From positions 186,001 to 250,000 of the forward strand of contig NZ_CAXHZL010000001.1 in NCBI RefSeq assembly GCF_964022235.1: a stretch of DNA of 64,000 nucleotides, written 5' to 3'. The translations under genes and the position numbers were made by a program. The stretch is from Limimaricola sp964022235. GTDB lineage: Bacteria; Pseudomonadota; Alphaproteobacteria; Rhodobacterales; Rhodobacteraceae. Below the pieces are notes generated by a model. It saw only the letters and a program-made list of their open reading frames with translations, did no database searches and was not told where the DNA came from. Of the stretch, positions 7,822-16,233 are shown piece after piece. Positions within the stretch are counted from its first letter, which is position 1, and every line of letters begins with the position of its first letter.

Positions 7822-9195
7822 ATGAGCACGACCAAATGCATCTCTCCCATCGACGGGTCGGTCTATGCCGAGCGGGAGTGCCTGAGCTTGGACGCCGCGC
7901 GCGAGGCCGTGACCCGCGCCCGCGCCGCCCAGAAGGCTTGGGCCGCTCGCCCCTTGGCCGATCGCACCCGTCTGGTGATGGGCGCAATCGACGAGATCGA
8001 ACGCACGAGGGACCGCATGGTCACCGAGCTTGCGCACCAGATGGGCCGCCCGGTGCGCTATGGCGGTGAGTTCGGCGGGCTGAAGGAGCGCGCGAGCCAC
8101 ATGGCGAAGATCGCCGACGCGGCGCTGGCGTCCACGGTGGTCGAGGACAGCCCAAGCTTCCTGCGCCAGATCGCGCGCGAGCCGCATGGCGTGGTCTTTG
8201 TCGTGGCGCCGTGGAACTACCCCTACATGACCGCCAACAACACCATCGCGCCCGCGCTGATCGCGGGCAACGCGGTGATCCTCAAGCACGCGGCCCAGAC
8301 CATCCTCGTGGGCGAGCATCTCGCCGATGCCTACAATGCCGCGGGCGTGCCCGAGGACGTGTTCCTGAACGTCGTGCTTGATCACGACACCACCGGCGCG
8401 CTGATCGCCGAGGATGCCTTCGATTTCATCAACTTCACCGGCTCCGTCGGTGGCGGTCAGGCGATGGAACGGGCCGCCGCCGGTACCTTCACCGGCGTCG
8501 CGACCGAGCTTGGCGGCAAGGATCCGGGCTACGTGCGCCATGACGCCAACCTCGACGCCGCCGTCGACACGCTGATGGATGGCGCGATGTTCAACGCCGG
8601 GCAGTGCTGCTGCGGGATCGAGCGGATCTATGTCCATGAAAGCCTCTACGATGCCTTTGTCGAGAAAGCGGTGGCTTGGGTGAACCAGCTGAAGCTCGGC
8701 AATCCGCTCGACAAGGCGACGACGCTGGGGCCGATGGCCAATGCGCGCTTTGCCAACGAGGTGCGCGCACAGATCGACGAGGCCGTGGCGCAGGGTGCCA
8801 CTGCCCATATCGAGAAGATGGAGGCCGACGACGGCGGTGCCTATCTGACGCCGCAGGTGCTTACCGATGTGACCCATGACATGCGGGTGATGCGCGACGA
8901 AAGCTTCGGCCCCGTGGTCGGCATCATGTCGGTCAAGGATGACGAAGAGGCGATCGCGCTGATGAACGACTGCCAATATGGCCTCACCTCGGCGATCTTC
9001 ACAGCCGATACCGAGGCCGCCATGGCCATTGGCGCGCGGCTCGAGACCGGCACCGTCTTCATGAACCGGGCCGACTATCTCGATCCGGCGCTGTGCTGGA
9101 CCGGTTGCAAGCAGACCGGGCGCGGCGCTGGCCTGTCCGAGTTGGGCTACCACGCCCTGACGCGCCCCAAATCCTACCACCTCAAGAAAGCCTGA
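7822..9195 (+). CDS. NAD(P)-dependent aldehyde dehydrogenase
   Basis: A 457-residue aldehyde dehydrogenase, oxidising an aldehyde to its acid. Seen in order: APWNYPY near residue 130 with the oxyanion Asn, the cofactor segment FTGSVGGGQAM near 204, the general-base Glu in ATELGGKDP near 228 and the catalytic Cys in NAGQCCCGIER near 262, where three Cys stand in a row. The C-terminal ESFGPVVGI and ALCWTGCKQTGRG segments are normal. AAGGG precedes the ATG, three bases after the ligase stop. In this operon it would oxidise the aldehyde produced by the alcohol dehydrogenase encoded next. Confidence 0.93.
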   Translation: MSTTKCISPIDGSVYAERECLSLDAAREAVTRARAAQKAWAARPLADRTRLVMGAIDEIERTRDRMVTELAHQMGRPVRYGGEFGGLKERASHMAKIADAALASTVVEDSPSFLRQIAREPHGVVFVVAPWNYPYMTANNTIAPALIAGNAVILKHAAQTILVGEHLADAYNAAGVPEDVFLNVVLDHDTTGALIAEDAFDFINFTGSVGGGQAMERAAAGTFTGVATELGGKDPGYVRHDANLDAAVDTLMDGAMFNAGQCCCGIERIYVHESLYDAFVEKAVAWVNQLKLGNPLDKATTLGPMANARFANEVRAQIDEAVAQGATAHIEKMEADDGGAYLTPQVLTDVTHDMRVMRDESFGPVVGIMSVKDDEEAIALMNDCQYGLTSAIFTADTEAAMAIGARLETGTVFMNRADYLDPALCWTGCKQTGRGAGLSELGYHALTRPKSYHLKKA

Positions 9196-9198
9196 GAC

Positions 9199-10344
9199 AT
9201 GAGCCTGCGCGCCAACTGGTCCTATCCCACCGCGATCCGCTTCGGTGCGGGCCGCATCTCCGAGATCGCCGAGGCCTGCGCCGCCGCCGGGATCAAGCGC
9301 CCGCTTTTGGTCACCGACAAGGGGCTGGCCGGGCTGCCGATCACCGCCGCCACGCTCGATCTGATGGAAGCCGCGGGCTTGGGCCGTGCGATGTTCTCCG
9401 AGGTCGATCCGAACCCGACCGAGCACAATGTCGAGGCCGGGGTGACGGCCTATCGCGAGGGCGGGCACGACGGGGTCATCGCCTTCGGCGGCGGCTCGGG
9501 GCTCGATCTGGGCAAGATGGTCGCCTTCATGGCAGGACAGACCCGGCCCTTGTGGGATTTTGAGGATGTCGGCGACTGGTGGACCCGCGCCGACCCGGCG
9601 GGCATCGCGCCCATCGTCGCAGTGCCGACCACCGCCGGAACCGGCTCCGAGGTGGGCCGCGCCAGCGTCATCACCAATTCCGAGACGCATGAAAAGAAGA
9701 TCATCTTCCATCCCAAGGTGCTCCCCGCCGTGGTGATCTGCGATCCCGAGCTGACCATCGGCATGCCGCCCGCGATTACCGCAGGCACCGGCATGGACGC
9801 CTTTGCTCATTGTCTCGAGGCCTACTGCTCGCCGCATTACCATCCCATGAGTCAGGGCATCGCGCTCGAAGGGATGCGGCTGGTCAAGGACTACCTGCCG
9901 CGCGCCTACTCGGATGGGAGTGACATCGAGGCGCGCGGGCAGATGATGTCGGCGGCGATGATGGGTGCGACGGCGTTCCAGAAGGGCCTCGGCGCGATCC
10001 ATGCGCTGAGCCATCCGATCGGCGCGGTGCATCACACCCATCACGGCACCACCAACGCCGTGGTGATGCAGCCCGTCCTCACGTTCAATCGCGCGGCGAT
10101 CGAGGACCGGTTGGAAATGGCGGCGCGCTATCTCGGGATCGAAGGCGGCTATCAGGGCTTCTTCGACTTCGTGGGAGAGTTGAACCGCAGCCTCGGCATC
10201 CCGGCCAGCCTGACCGCGCTGGGCGTCAGCGACCCGGACATCGACGCGCTCGTGGCTTCGGCCCTGCGCGACCCCAGTGTCGGCGGCAACCCGGTCGAGA
10301 TGACCGCGCAGAACACCGAAGACCTGCTGCGCGCCTGTCTCTAG
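9199..10344 (+). CDS. Iron-containing alcohol dehydrogenase
   Basis: A 381-residue group III (iron-dependent) alcohol dehydrogenase. The nucleotide-binding motif FGGGSGLDLGK lies near residue 95. PTTAGTGSEVGRASVI (~137) is the family signature. The metal ligands are visible in GMDAFAHCLEAY (~196) and GAIHALSHPIGAVHHTHHG (~266), which supplies several His. It starts three bases after the aldehyde dehydrogenase stop and is the last operon gene. The pair would take a primary alcohol to a carboxylic acid in two steps. The physiological substrate is not determined by sequence. Confidence 0.93.
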   Translation: MSLRANWSYPTAIRFGAGRISEIAEACAAAGIKRPLLVTDKGLAGLPITAATLDLMEAAGLGRAMFSEVDPNPTEHNVEAGVTAYREGGHDGVIAFGGGSGLDLGKMVAFMAGQTRPLWDFEDVGDWWTRADPAGIAPIVAVPTTAGTGSEVGRASVITNSETHEKKIIFHPKVLPAVVICDPELTIGMPPAITAGTGMDAFAHCLEAYCSPHYHPMSQGIALEGMRLVKDYLPRAYSDGSDIEARGQMMSAAMMGATAFQKGLGAIHALSHPIGAVHHTHHGTTNAVVMQPVLTFNRAAIEDRLEMAARYLGIEGGYQGFFDFVGELNRSLGIPASLTALGVSDPDIDALVASALRDPSVGGNPVEMTAQNTEDLLRACL

Positions 10345-10346
10345 CC

Positions 10347-10397
10347 CTGCCGCGGCTGCACCACCCGAGGGGACAGCCCTGTCCCGTCGGGCGGCAG
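10347..10397. terminator. Hairpin between convergent operon and methyltransferase gene
   Basis: A long interrupted stem starts two bases after the alcohol dehydrogenase stop: GGGACAG pairs with CTGTCCC, flanked by CCCGA/TCGGG and CTGCC/GGCAG. No T-run follows, so it may be a weak or Rho-assisted terminator or an mRNA 3' stabiliser. Confidence 0.55.
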
Positions 10398-10424
10398 GTT
10401 ATTGGAGAGGCAGGTGCCCGACCT

Positions 10425-11564
10425 TCAACCGATCGGCGGGGCTGTGAAAAGGGTGATCTTGAGCCCGCCATGCGGAACCGACGGACCCCAAGGCGTCACG
10501 GGGAGGCCGGTGGCGCGCGCCAGCCCCGGCTCGCTGGTCACGATGCCGACGCGCCAGCCGCGAAAGTTGCGGCGCAGTGTCTCGCCCAGCGCCCCGTGCA
10601 ACCCGTAGAGCAGCTTCTTGTTGCCGATCCGCCCGCCGTAGGGCGGGTTGACGATGACGAGGCCCGGCGGCCCTTCGGGCGGCGCGGCGTCGCTCACGGC
10701 GGCATGGCGGAACGACGCGACGCTGCCCAGCCCCGCGCGTTCGGCATTGGCGTTGGCACCTGATACGGCACCCGCGTCCCGGTCCGAGCCAGTAAAGCGC
10801 AGATCAGTGGCCACAGCACTGGCGGCGCCATCCCGCATCTGCGCCCAGCGCGCGGCGTCAAAGCTCGCCAGCCGCTCGAAGGCGAAGGGGCGCGACAGGC
10901 ACGGCGCGACACCGGCGGCGATCCCCGCGGCCTCCAGCACGAAGGTGCCGGATCCGCACATCGGATCATAGACCGGCTCGCGGCCGTCATAGCCGCAGGC
11001 GCGCAGGAACAGCGCCGCCAGCGTTTCGCGCATCGGGGCCTTGCCGACGAACTGCTTGGTGCCGCGCCGGTGCAGCGGCGCGCCGGAGCTGTCGAGGCTG
11101 AACAGCACCTCGTTGTCCTCGATCCGCACCTTGATCGCGATGGCCGATGCATCGGTGTCATCGGCCTCCTCGCCGCCTTGGGCGATCACCACGCCAAAGG
11201 CTTCGAGCGCCGTTTCGATGCGCTGTTTCGCGGCACCTGCATGGTAGATCTTGGAGCGGCGGCAGACCACGTCGACGCGCACGGTCTCGCCCGGTCGCAA
11301 CACTTCGCCCCAAGCGAACTTGCGCGCCCGCTTGTCGAGCTGTGCGAGGTGAAAGGCCATGAAGCCGCCGATCCGCACCAGAACACGCCCCGCGCCGCGT
11401 AGCTCGAGGTTGGCGCGCCAGACCTCTTCCCAGCCGCCGCGCGTGGTGACGCCGCCCGGCACGGCGGCGGGGGCGTCAAAACCCTTTTCGCGGGCCTCGT
11501 CGGCCAGCAAGGACTCAAGCCCCGGAGGGGCCTGCAGGAAGATCTCGAATATGGTGTCGGTCAT
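10425..11564 (-). CDS. THUMP-domain class I RNA methyltransferase (RlmL N-domain type)
   Basis: A 379-residue SAM-dependent RNA methyltransferase, related to the N-terminal half of RlmL, which makes m2G2445 in 23S rRNA. An N-terminal ferredoxin-like/THUMP region (residues 1-160) is followed by the methyltransferase core. The core shows PVYDPMCGSGTFVLEAAG near 195 (SAM loop) and the catalytic VIVNPPYGGRIG near 309. HRRGTKQFVGKAPMRETLAA is typical of the family linker. It stands alone on the minus strand, convergent with the catabolic operon. The exact rRNA target is inferred from family. Confidence 0.88.
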   Translation of the reverse strand: MTDTIFEIFLQAPPGLESLLADEAREKGFDAPAAVPGGVTTRGGWEEVWRANLELRGAGRVLVRIGGFMAFHLAQLDKRARKFAWGEVLRPGETVRVDVVCRRSKIYHAGAAKQRIETALEAFGVVIAQGGEEADDTDASAIAIKVRIEDNEVLFSLDSSGAPLHRRGTKQFVGKAPMRETLAALFLRACGYDGREPVYDPMCGSGTFVLEAAGIAAGVAPCLSRPFAFERLASFDAARWAQMRDGAASAVATDLRFTGSDRDAGAVSGANANAERAGLGSVASFRHAAVSDAAPPEGPPGLVIVNPPYGGRIGNKKLLYGLHGALGETLRRNFRGWRVGIVTSEPGLARATGLPVTPWGPSVPHGGLKITLFTAPPIG

Positions 11565-11809
11565 GGGCGTCCCATAGCGGCATCGGGCGGCTGCCGCGAC
11601 GGATTTCTCGCACCAAGGGCGAGTTGGGGCGAAATTTCGGACAAGCCGACATTCAGGTCATTCGCACCGCAAACAGCACAAATATTGGGCGGTTCATGCA
11701 TCGCCCCCAAATTGCGCAGCGTCACAAGGCTTTGCCGTTTAATTGGCCGCCCCCGTCAGCTTTCTCGCCGCAATCCCCTGCCGCATGGATTTTTGAAAGG
11801 AATCGTTGG

Positions 11810-12991
11810 ATGAATGGAGCGGATACGGCCTGGATCATCACCGCCACGGCGCTGGTCCTGTTCATGACCCTGCCGGGTCTGGCGCTGTTCTACGGCGGGC
11901 TTGTGCGCGCCCGCAACGTACTCAGCGTGTTCATGCATTGCTACGCCATCGCCTGTCTGATGAGCGTGCTGTGGTTCATGTTCGGCTACTCCATCGCCTT
12001 TGGCCCCGACACCGGCGGGCTCTGGGGGGGGCTGGGCAAGGCGTTCCTCTCGGGCGTCGACGCGGCCAGCCTCTCGGGCACGCTGCCCGAGATCCTGTTC
12101 TTCGCTTTCCAGATGACCTTTGCCATCATCACGCCTGCGCTGATCGTCGGTGCCTATGTCGAGCGCGCGGGCTTCGGCTTTGTGCTGCTCTTCTCGGCGC
12201 TGTGGATGCTCATTGTCTATGCACCTGTGGTCCATTGGATCTGGGGCGGCGGCATGCTCGCCGATGGCGGCATCTTCGGCGAAACAGGCGTGCGCGACTT
12301 CGCGGGCGGCATCGTGGTGCACGAGACCGCGGGCCTCGCGGCGCTGCTCCTGGCGCTGTTTCTCGGCCCGCGCCGCACCACCACCACCCCGCCGCATAAC
12401 CCCGGCTACGTGATGATCGGCGCGGGCATGCTCTGGGTCGGCTGGTTCGGCTTCAACGGCGGCAGCCAGCTCGCCGCCGACGGCGGCGCTGCGATGGCGA
12501 TCACCGTGACCCATATCTCCGCCGCCACCGCCTCCCTCACCTGGGCGCTGTGGGAGAAGTTCAAATTCGGCAAGGCCTCGCTCGTGGGCCTCGTGACCGG
12601 CACCATCGCTGGGCTGGCCTCGATCACCCCGGCCTCGGGCTTCGTTGGCCCCGTCGAGGCGCTGATCATCGGTGCGGTTGCGGGCGTGCTGTGCCAAGAG
12701 GCGGTGCATCTGTTCCGGGTGCGGCTCAAGATCGACGATTCGCTCGATGTCTTTGCGGTGCATGGGGTGGGCGGCATCTTCGGCACTATCATGATCGCGG
12801 TGTTCGGCGCGGGTACATGGACGGCGCAGCTTGGCGGTCTCGCCGTGGTGGGGATCTGGACCGTCGTGGCGACCATCGTTCTGATCAAGCTCGTCGGGCT
12901 GGTGACGCCGATGCGGGTGAGCCGCGACATCGAGACCGAGGGGCTCGACCTCGCGGTGCATGGCGAGCGGGCCTACGACGCGGCCTCTTGA
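11810..12991 (+). CDS. amt: Ammonium transporter
   Basis: A 393-residue Amt/MEP/Rh-family ammonium channel with about eleven membrane helices. FYGGLVRARNVLS near residue 22 is the Amt signature. The two pore histidines appear in DFAGGIVVHETAG (~165) and DVFAVHGVGGIFGT (~305). The ATG at 11810 has AAGGA nine bases upstream and gives the expected N-terminus. No glnK/glnB gene is adjacent, which is unusual because amt and glnK are often paired. The 245-base region upstream shows no clear sigma-54 promoter. Confidence 0.95.
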   Translation: MNGADTAWIITATALVLFMTLPGLALFYGGLVRARNVLSVFMHCYAIACLMSVLWFMFGYSIAFGPDTGGLWGGLGKAFLSGVDAASLSGTLPEILFFAFQMTFAIITPALIVGAYVERAGFGFVLLFSALWMLIVYAPVVHWIWGGGMLADGGIFGETGVRDFAGGIVVHETAGLAALLLALFLGPRRTTTTPPHNPGYVMIGAGMLWVGWFGFNGGSQLAADGGAAMAITVTHISAATASLTWALWEKFKFGKASLVGLVTGTIAGLASITPASGFVGPVEALIIGAVAGVLCQEAVHLFRVRLKIDDSLDVFAVHGVGGIFGTIMIAVFGAGTWTAQLGGLAVVGIWTVVATIVLIKLVGLVTPMRVSRDIETEGLDLAVHGERAYDAAS

Positions 12992-13069
12992 GCCGGGCAG
13001 GGCGCAGGCTACATTTCGCGGCGCGGTCCCACATCGGGGCTGCGCCGTCATCAATTTCAGGGGGCACCC

Positions 13070-13441
13070 ATGAAGACCGCCAAGGACTATCTCGACGAGG
13101 CCAACGCTCAGGTCCCGCGCATTCCGGCCGAGGAAGCGATCAAGAAGCACGGTTCGGACGCGCTCTTCGTTGATGTGCGCGACTCGGGCGCCATCGCCAA
13201 GACCGGCAAAATCAAGGGCGCGCTGCATGCGCCGCGCGGCTTCATCGAGTTCATGGCCGACGAAAACAGCCAGTACCACGAACCGAAGTTCCGCAAGGAC
13301 GCCGACATCCACCTCGTCTGCGGCGCGGGCGGGCAGGCGGCACTCGCGGGCAAGACGCTCAAGGAGATGGGCTTTGAGAAGGTCACCAACATCGGTGGCA
13401 TCGGCGACTGGAAAGACGCCGGCGGCCCGATGGAGGATTGA
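13070..13441 (+). CDS. Rhodanese-like domain protein
   Basis: A 123-residue single-domain rhodanese. The substrate-entry DVRDSGA segment lies near residue 36 and the active-site loop begins with Cys in HLVCGAGGQAAL near residue 83. The loop lacks the Arg of classic thiosulfate sulfurtransferases (CxxGxR), so the persulfide acceptor chemistry is uncertain. IGGIGDWKDAG closes the domain. GGGGGCACCC precedes the ATG. It stands 78 bases downstream of amt and ends at a terminator. Confidence 0.88.
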   Translation: MKTAKDYLDEANAQVPRIPAEEAIKKHGSDALFVDVRDSGAIAKTGKIKGALHAPRGFIEFMADENSQYHEPKFRKDADIHLVCGAGGQAALAGKTLKEMGFEKVTNIGGIGDWKDAGGPMED

Positions 13442-13463
13442 TCCTGCCGTTGATCTGAAGGGC

Positions 13464-13495
13464 AGGGGCCGCGTCGATGACGCGGCCCCTTTTTC
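13464..13495. terminator. Terminator between rhodanese and SDR genes
   Basis: AGGGGCCGCGTC pairs with GACGCGGCCCCT around a short loop, followed by TTTTTCT. It serves the plus-strand rhodanese gene and may also stop transcription of the convergent SDR gene. Confidence 0.88.
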
Positions 13496-13524
13496 TACCG
13501 AACAATCGTTTTCCGGAACGGGCG

Positions 13525-14319
13525 TCAGATATTCATCGTACCGACCGACCCGCCATCGACGCGGTAAGCCGAGCCGACGGTGAAGCTGGCCCGATCCGAG
13601 CATAGCAGCGCGATCACCGGGGCGACCTCTTCCACCTTGCCGCGACGGCCCAGCGTCAGGAACGGGCGCTCCTCCTTGAGGAAGCTCTCGATCGCCTCAT
13701 CCATGCTGACGCCCAGCTCCTCGGCGCGCTTTTCCATCATGCCATCGGTCATCGGCGTCTCGATGAAGGCGGGCGAGACGGTGTTGAACAACACGCCCTT
13801 GGGTGCATAGGGCATCGACACGCATTTGGTGAAGTTCAAGAGCGCCGCCTTGGCAGCATTGTAGACCGCCTCGTCGGCATAGGGCTGCACCGCGTTTTCG
13901 GAGGTCACGAAGACGACCCGGCCCCAGCCCTTGTCGACCATGCCGGGCACCAGAGCGCGGCTGAGGCGCACGGCGGACATGAAGTCTATCTCCCACGCCT
14001 CCATCCAGTCCTCGTCGGCCATCTCCAGCGGATCGCCTTTGGCACCGGTGATGCCGGCGGCATGCACGAGGATGTCGCAGCCGCCCTGTTCGATGAGCCG
14101 GTCCTTGAGCTTGGCGATGTCGCCGGTGTCGGTCAGGTTGGCGACCATGGTGCCCGCCACGCCGCCGATCTCCGCCTCGGCCTTCTTCAATGCCTTTTCG
14201 TCGATGTCGGTGAGGAAGGGGTGCGCGCCCTCTTCCTTGAACAACTTGGCCACTTCGATGCCCATGCCGCCCGAGCCGCCGGTGATGAGGGCGCGCTTGC
14301 CCTTGATGCCGAGATCCAT
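13525..14319 (-). CDS. Short-chain dehydrogenase/reductase
   Basis: A 264-residue classical SDR. ITGGSGGMGIEVAKLF near residue 12 is the Gly-rich NAD(P) loop, HAAGITG near 85 the NAG-type motif, the catalytic Ser lies in VTSENAVQ and the YNAAKAALL segment near 158 holds Tyr and Lys. PAFIETPMTDGM and YRVDGGSVG complete the fold. The start MDLGIKGKRALITGG has GGAA six bases before it; MEHR four codons earlier is an alternative. Substrate is unknown. It is divergent from treZ. Confidence 0.9.
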   Translation of the reverse strand: MDLGIKGKRALITGGSGGMGIEVAKLFKEEGAHPFLTDIDEKALKKAEAEIGGVAGTMVANLTDTGDIAKLKDRLIEQGGCDILVHAAGITGAKGDPLEMADEDWMEAWEIDFMSAVRLSRALVPGMVDKGWGRVVFVTSENAVQPYADEAVYNAAKAALLNFTKCVSMPYAPKGVLFNTVSPAFIETPMTDGMMEKRAEELGVSMDEAIESFLKEERPFLTLGRRGKVEEVAPVIALLCSDRASFTVGSAYRVDGGSVGTMNI

Positions 14320-14419
14320 GCGATGTTCCATTCCTGATCGGGGAGGGGCCGGGTGTGGCCCGTTGGCGGCACAAGAGCCGAAAACCCGACTTGTTCCCCC
14401 ACGAGTTCTCACGCCTCAT

Positions 14420-14445
14420 GGAACTGGCAGCCCCGCCGACCTGTT
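14420..14445 (+). promoter_or_regulatory. EcfG-type general stress promoter, treZ
   Basis: GGAAC (14420-14424), 17 bases, then TGTT (14442-14445), 28 bases before the treZ start. It matches the EcfG pattern GGAAC-N16/17-cGTT except at the first -10 base. Trehalose genes are common members of the alphaproteobacterial stress regulon. Confidence 0.6.
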
Positions 14446-14472
14446 CGCGTCTCAGGGGCAAAGAGGATCGAC

Positions 14473-16233
14473 ATGACGCAGGACATATCGCCAGCGGCCA
14501 ACGGCGCAACCGCATCACGCAACCGTTGGGGTGCGCGGCCCGAGGGCGGAGGGCGTTGGCATTTCGGCCTCTGGGCGCCTTCGGCCAGCCAGGTCGCGCT
14601 CTGGCTCGACGGCGACGAGACGCCGATGCAAAAGGACGATGACGGCTTTTGGAGCGTCACGGCCAAGGCCGAGGCAGGTCTCGATTACGCCTATCTGATC
14701 GACGGCGAACGCCGCCCCGATCCGGCGGCCCGCAAACAGGCGGGCGATGTGCATGGCCCCTCGACGCTGGTCGACCCCGCTGCGCGCAACTGGCGCAAGG
14801 CTTGGGACGGACGGGCCTGGGACGAGGCGGTGATCTACGAGATGCACGTGGGCACATTCACGCCCGAGGGCACCTTCAAGGCTGCGGGTGCCAAGATGCA
14901 GGAGTTGGCCGATCTGGGCATCACCGCGATCGAGCTGATGCCGGTGGGCCAATGGCAGGGCGCGCGTGGCTGGGGCTATGACGGGGTGCTGCCCTATGCG
15001 CCGCACCCGGCTTACGGCACGCCAGAGGAGATGCAGGAGCTGGTCGAGACGGCGCAGGCCGCCGGGATGATGGTGATCCTCGACGTGGTCTATAACCATT
15101 TCGGCCCCGACGGCGCCTATCTGCACGCCTATGCACCCGAGTTCTTCGAAGAAGAACGCCACACCCCTTGGGGCGCCGCGATCGACTTTACCAAGCCTGC
15201 GGTGCGCGAATTCTTTATCGAGAACGCGCTCTACTGGCTGCGCGACTACCGGCTCGATGGGCTGAGGCTCGACGCGGTGCATCAGATCATCGACCCCTCG
15301 CCGCACCATGTGCTGGTCGAACTGGGCGAGAGGGTGCATGCGGCAGGGCTGGACCGGCCGATCCACCTCATCACCGAGGACGAGCGCAACGAGCCCGAAC
15401 TGCGCGACACCGGCTGCTATGTGGCGAGCTGGAACGACGATTACCATCACGCGGTGCACACGGCGCTGACGGGCGAAAAGGAGGGGTATTACGCTCCCTT
15501 TGCCCACGACCCGATCGGCGATCTGGTGCTGGCCCTTACGCGTGGCCATGTCGAAGAGGGCCAGCCCCGCCACGGCAAGGAGACGCGGCGTGGGCGTCCT
15601 GCTTCGCATCTGCCGTGGACCGGCTTCGTCAATTCCAATCAGACGCATGATCAGGTCGGCAACCGCGCGCTGGGCGAGCGTCTGCTGTCGCTGGCTGATC
15701 CGCGTGCCGTCGAGGTGGCACATGCGATGCTGCTCACCGCGCCCTTCGTGCCGATGCTGTTCATGGGCGAGGAGGTGGGGGAGACCGCGCCGTTCCTGTT
15801 CTTTTGCGACCATGAGGGCGAGCTTGCGCGGCTTACCCGCGAAGGGCGGCAGCGGGAGTTCAAGGATTTCCTCAGCTTTGGCGAGAAGGTTCCGGACCCC
15901 AACGCCGAGGAGACCTTCGAGCGCTCGCGCCCCTTCCAGGGTGACCCGGAGCAGATGCAGCGCTGGCGCGAACTTACGCGGAGCTTGCTTGAACTGCGCG
16001 CCGAGCGCATCGTGCCTTTGATGGTTTCGGGCCGTGCCGGGCCCGCGCGTGTCGCCCGAACGGGGCCGCGTGCGATCTCGGCGCTGTGGCCTTTCAAGGA
16101 TGGGTATGTGGTGGCACGGATCAATCTCGGCTCTCCCCCCGATACGCCGCCCACCACCGAACCGCATGATTTCGCCATCGGCGATCCCGCCGCCGATCCC
16201 TTCGCATTTGCTTTGATCGTGAGCTGCAATTGA
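14473..16233 (+). CDS. treZ: Malto-oligosyltrehalose trehalohydrolase
   Basis: A 586-residue GH13 enzyme that releases trehalose from maltooligosyl-trehalose made by TreY. An N-terminal carbohydrate-binding domain (FGLWAPSASQVALWLDG) precedes the GH13 barrel. The barrel contains YEMHVGTFTPEG, MVILDVVYNHFGP, the nucleophile Asp in DYRLDGLRLDAVHQI (about residue 263), the acid Glu in LITEDERNEPEL and FVNSNQTHDQVGNR with the transition-state Asp. The TreZ-type EVGE..PF..F.DH motif is present near residue 435. The stop overlaps the treY start by one base (TGATG). Confidence 0.95.
   Translation: MTQDISPAANGATASRNRWGARPEGGGRWHFGLWAPSASQVALWLDGDETPMQKDDDGFWSVTAKAEAGLDYAYLIDGERRPDPAARKQAGDVHGPSTLVDPAARNWRKAWDGRAWDEAVIYEMHVGTFTPEGTFKAAGAKMQELADLGITAIELMPVGQWQGARGWGYDGVLPYAPHPAYGTPEEMQELVETAQAAGMMVILDVVYNHFGPDGAYLHAYAPEFFEEERHTPWGAAIDFTKPAVREFFIENALYWLRDYRLDGLRLDAVHQIIDPSPHHVLVELGERVHAAGLDRPIHLITEDERNEPELRDTGCYVASWNDDYHHAVHTALTGEKEGYYAPFAHDPIGDLVLALTRGHVEEGQPRHGKETRRGRPASHLPWTGFVNSNQTHDQVGNRALGERLLSLADPRAVEVAHAMLLTAPFVPMLFMGEEVGETAPFLFFCDHEGELARLTREGRQREFKDFLSFGEKVPDPNAEETFERSRPFQGDPEQMQRWRELTRSLLELRAERIVPLMVSGRAGPARVARTGPRAISALWPFKDGYVVARINLGSPPDTPPTTEPHDFAIGDPAADPFAFALIVSCN

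Noticed and set aside
6466..10044. A very long open frame on the minus strand opposite the ligase and dehydrogenase genes
   Set aside because: It is His/Arg/Gly-rich with no recognisable domain and lies antisense to three well-supported enzymes. Long antisense frames are expected from the codon bias of GC-rich DNA.
2660..10344. Reading the operon as the PuuA-type putrescine pathway or as histidine (hut) degradation
   Set aside because: No PuuB oxidase, PuuD hydrolase or hut genes are present, while two dehydrogenases for an alcohol are.
11565..11809. Sigma-54 promoter for amt
   Set aside because: No TGGCAC-N5-TTGC-like element could be found in the 245-base upstream region.
11756..13603. 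Long minus-strand open frame opposite amt and the rhodanese gene
   Set aside because: Low-complexity His/Arg/Asp/Glu composition, no ribosome site, and complete overlap with conserved genes.
14372..14397. GGAAC on the minus strand upstream of the SDR gene at 13525
   Set aside because: At the proper distance the -10 region reads CTT, not GTT, so it fails the EcfG pattern used for the others.
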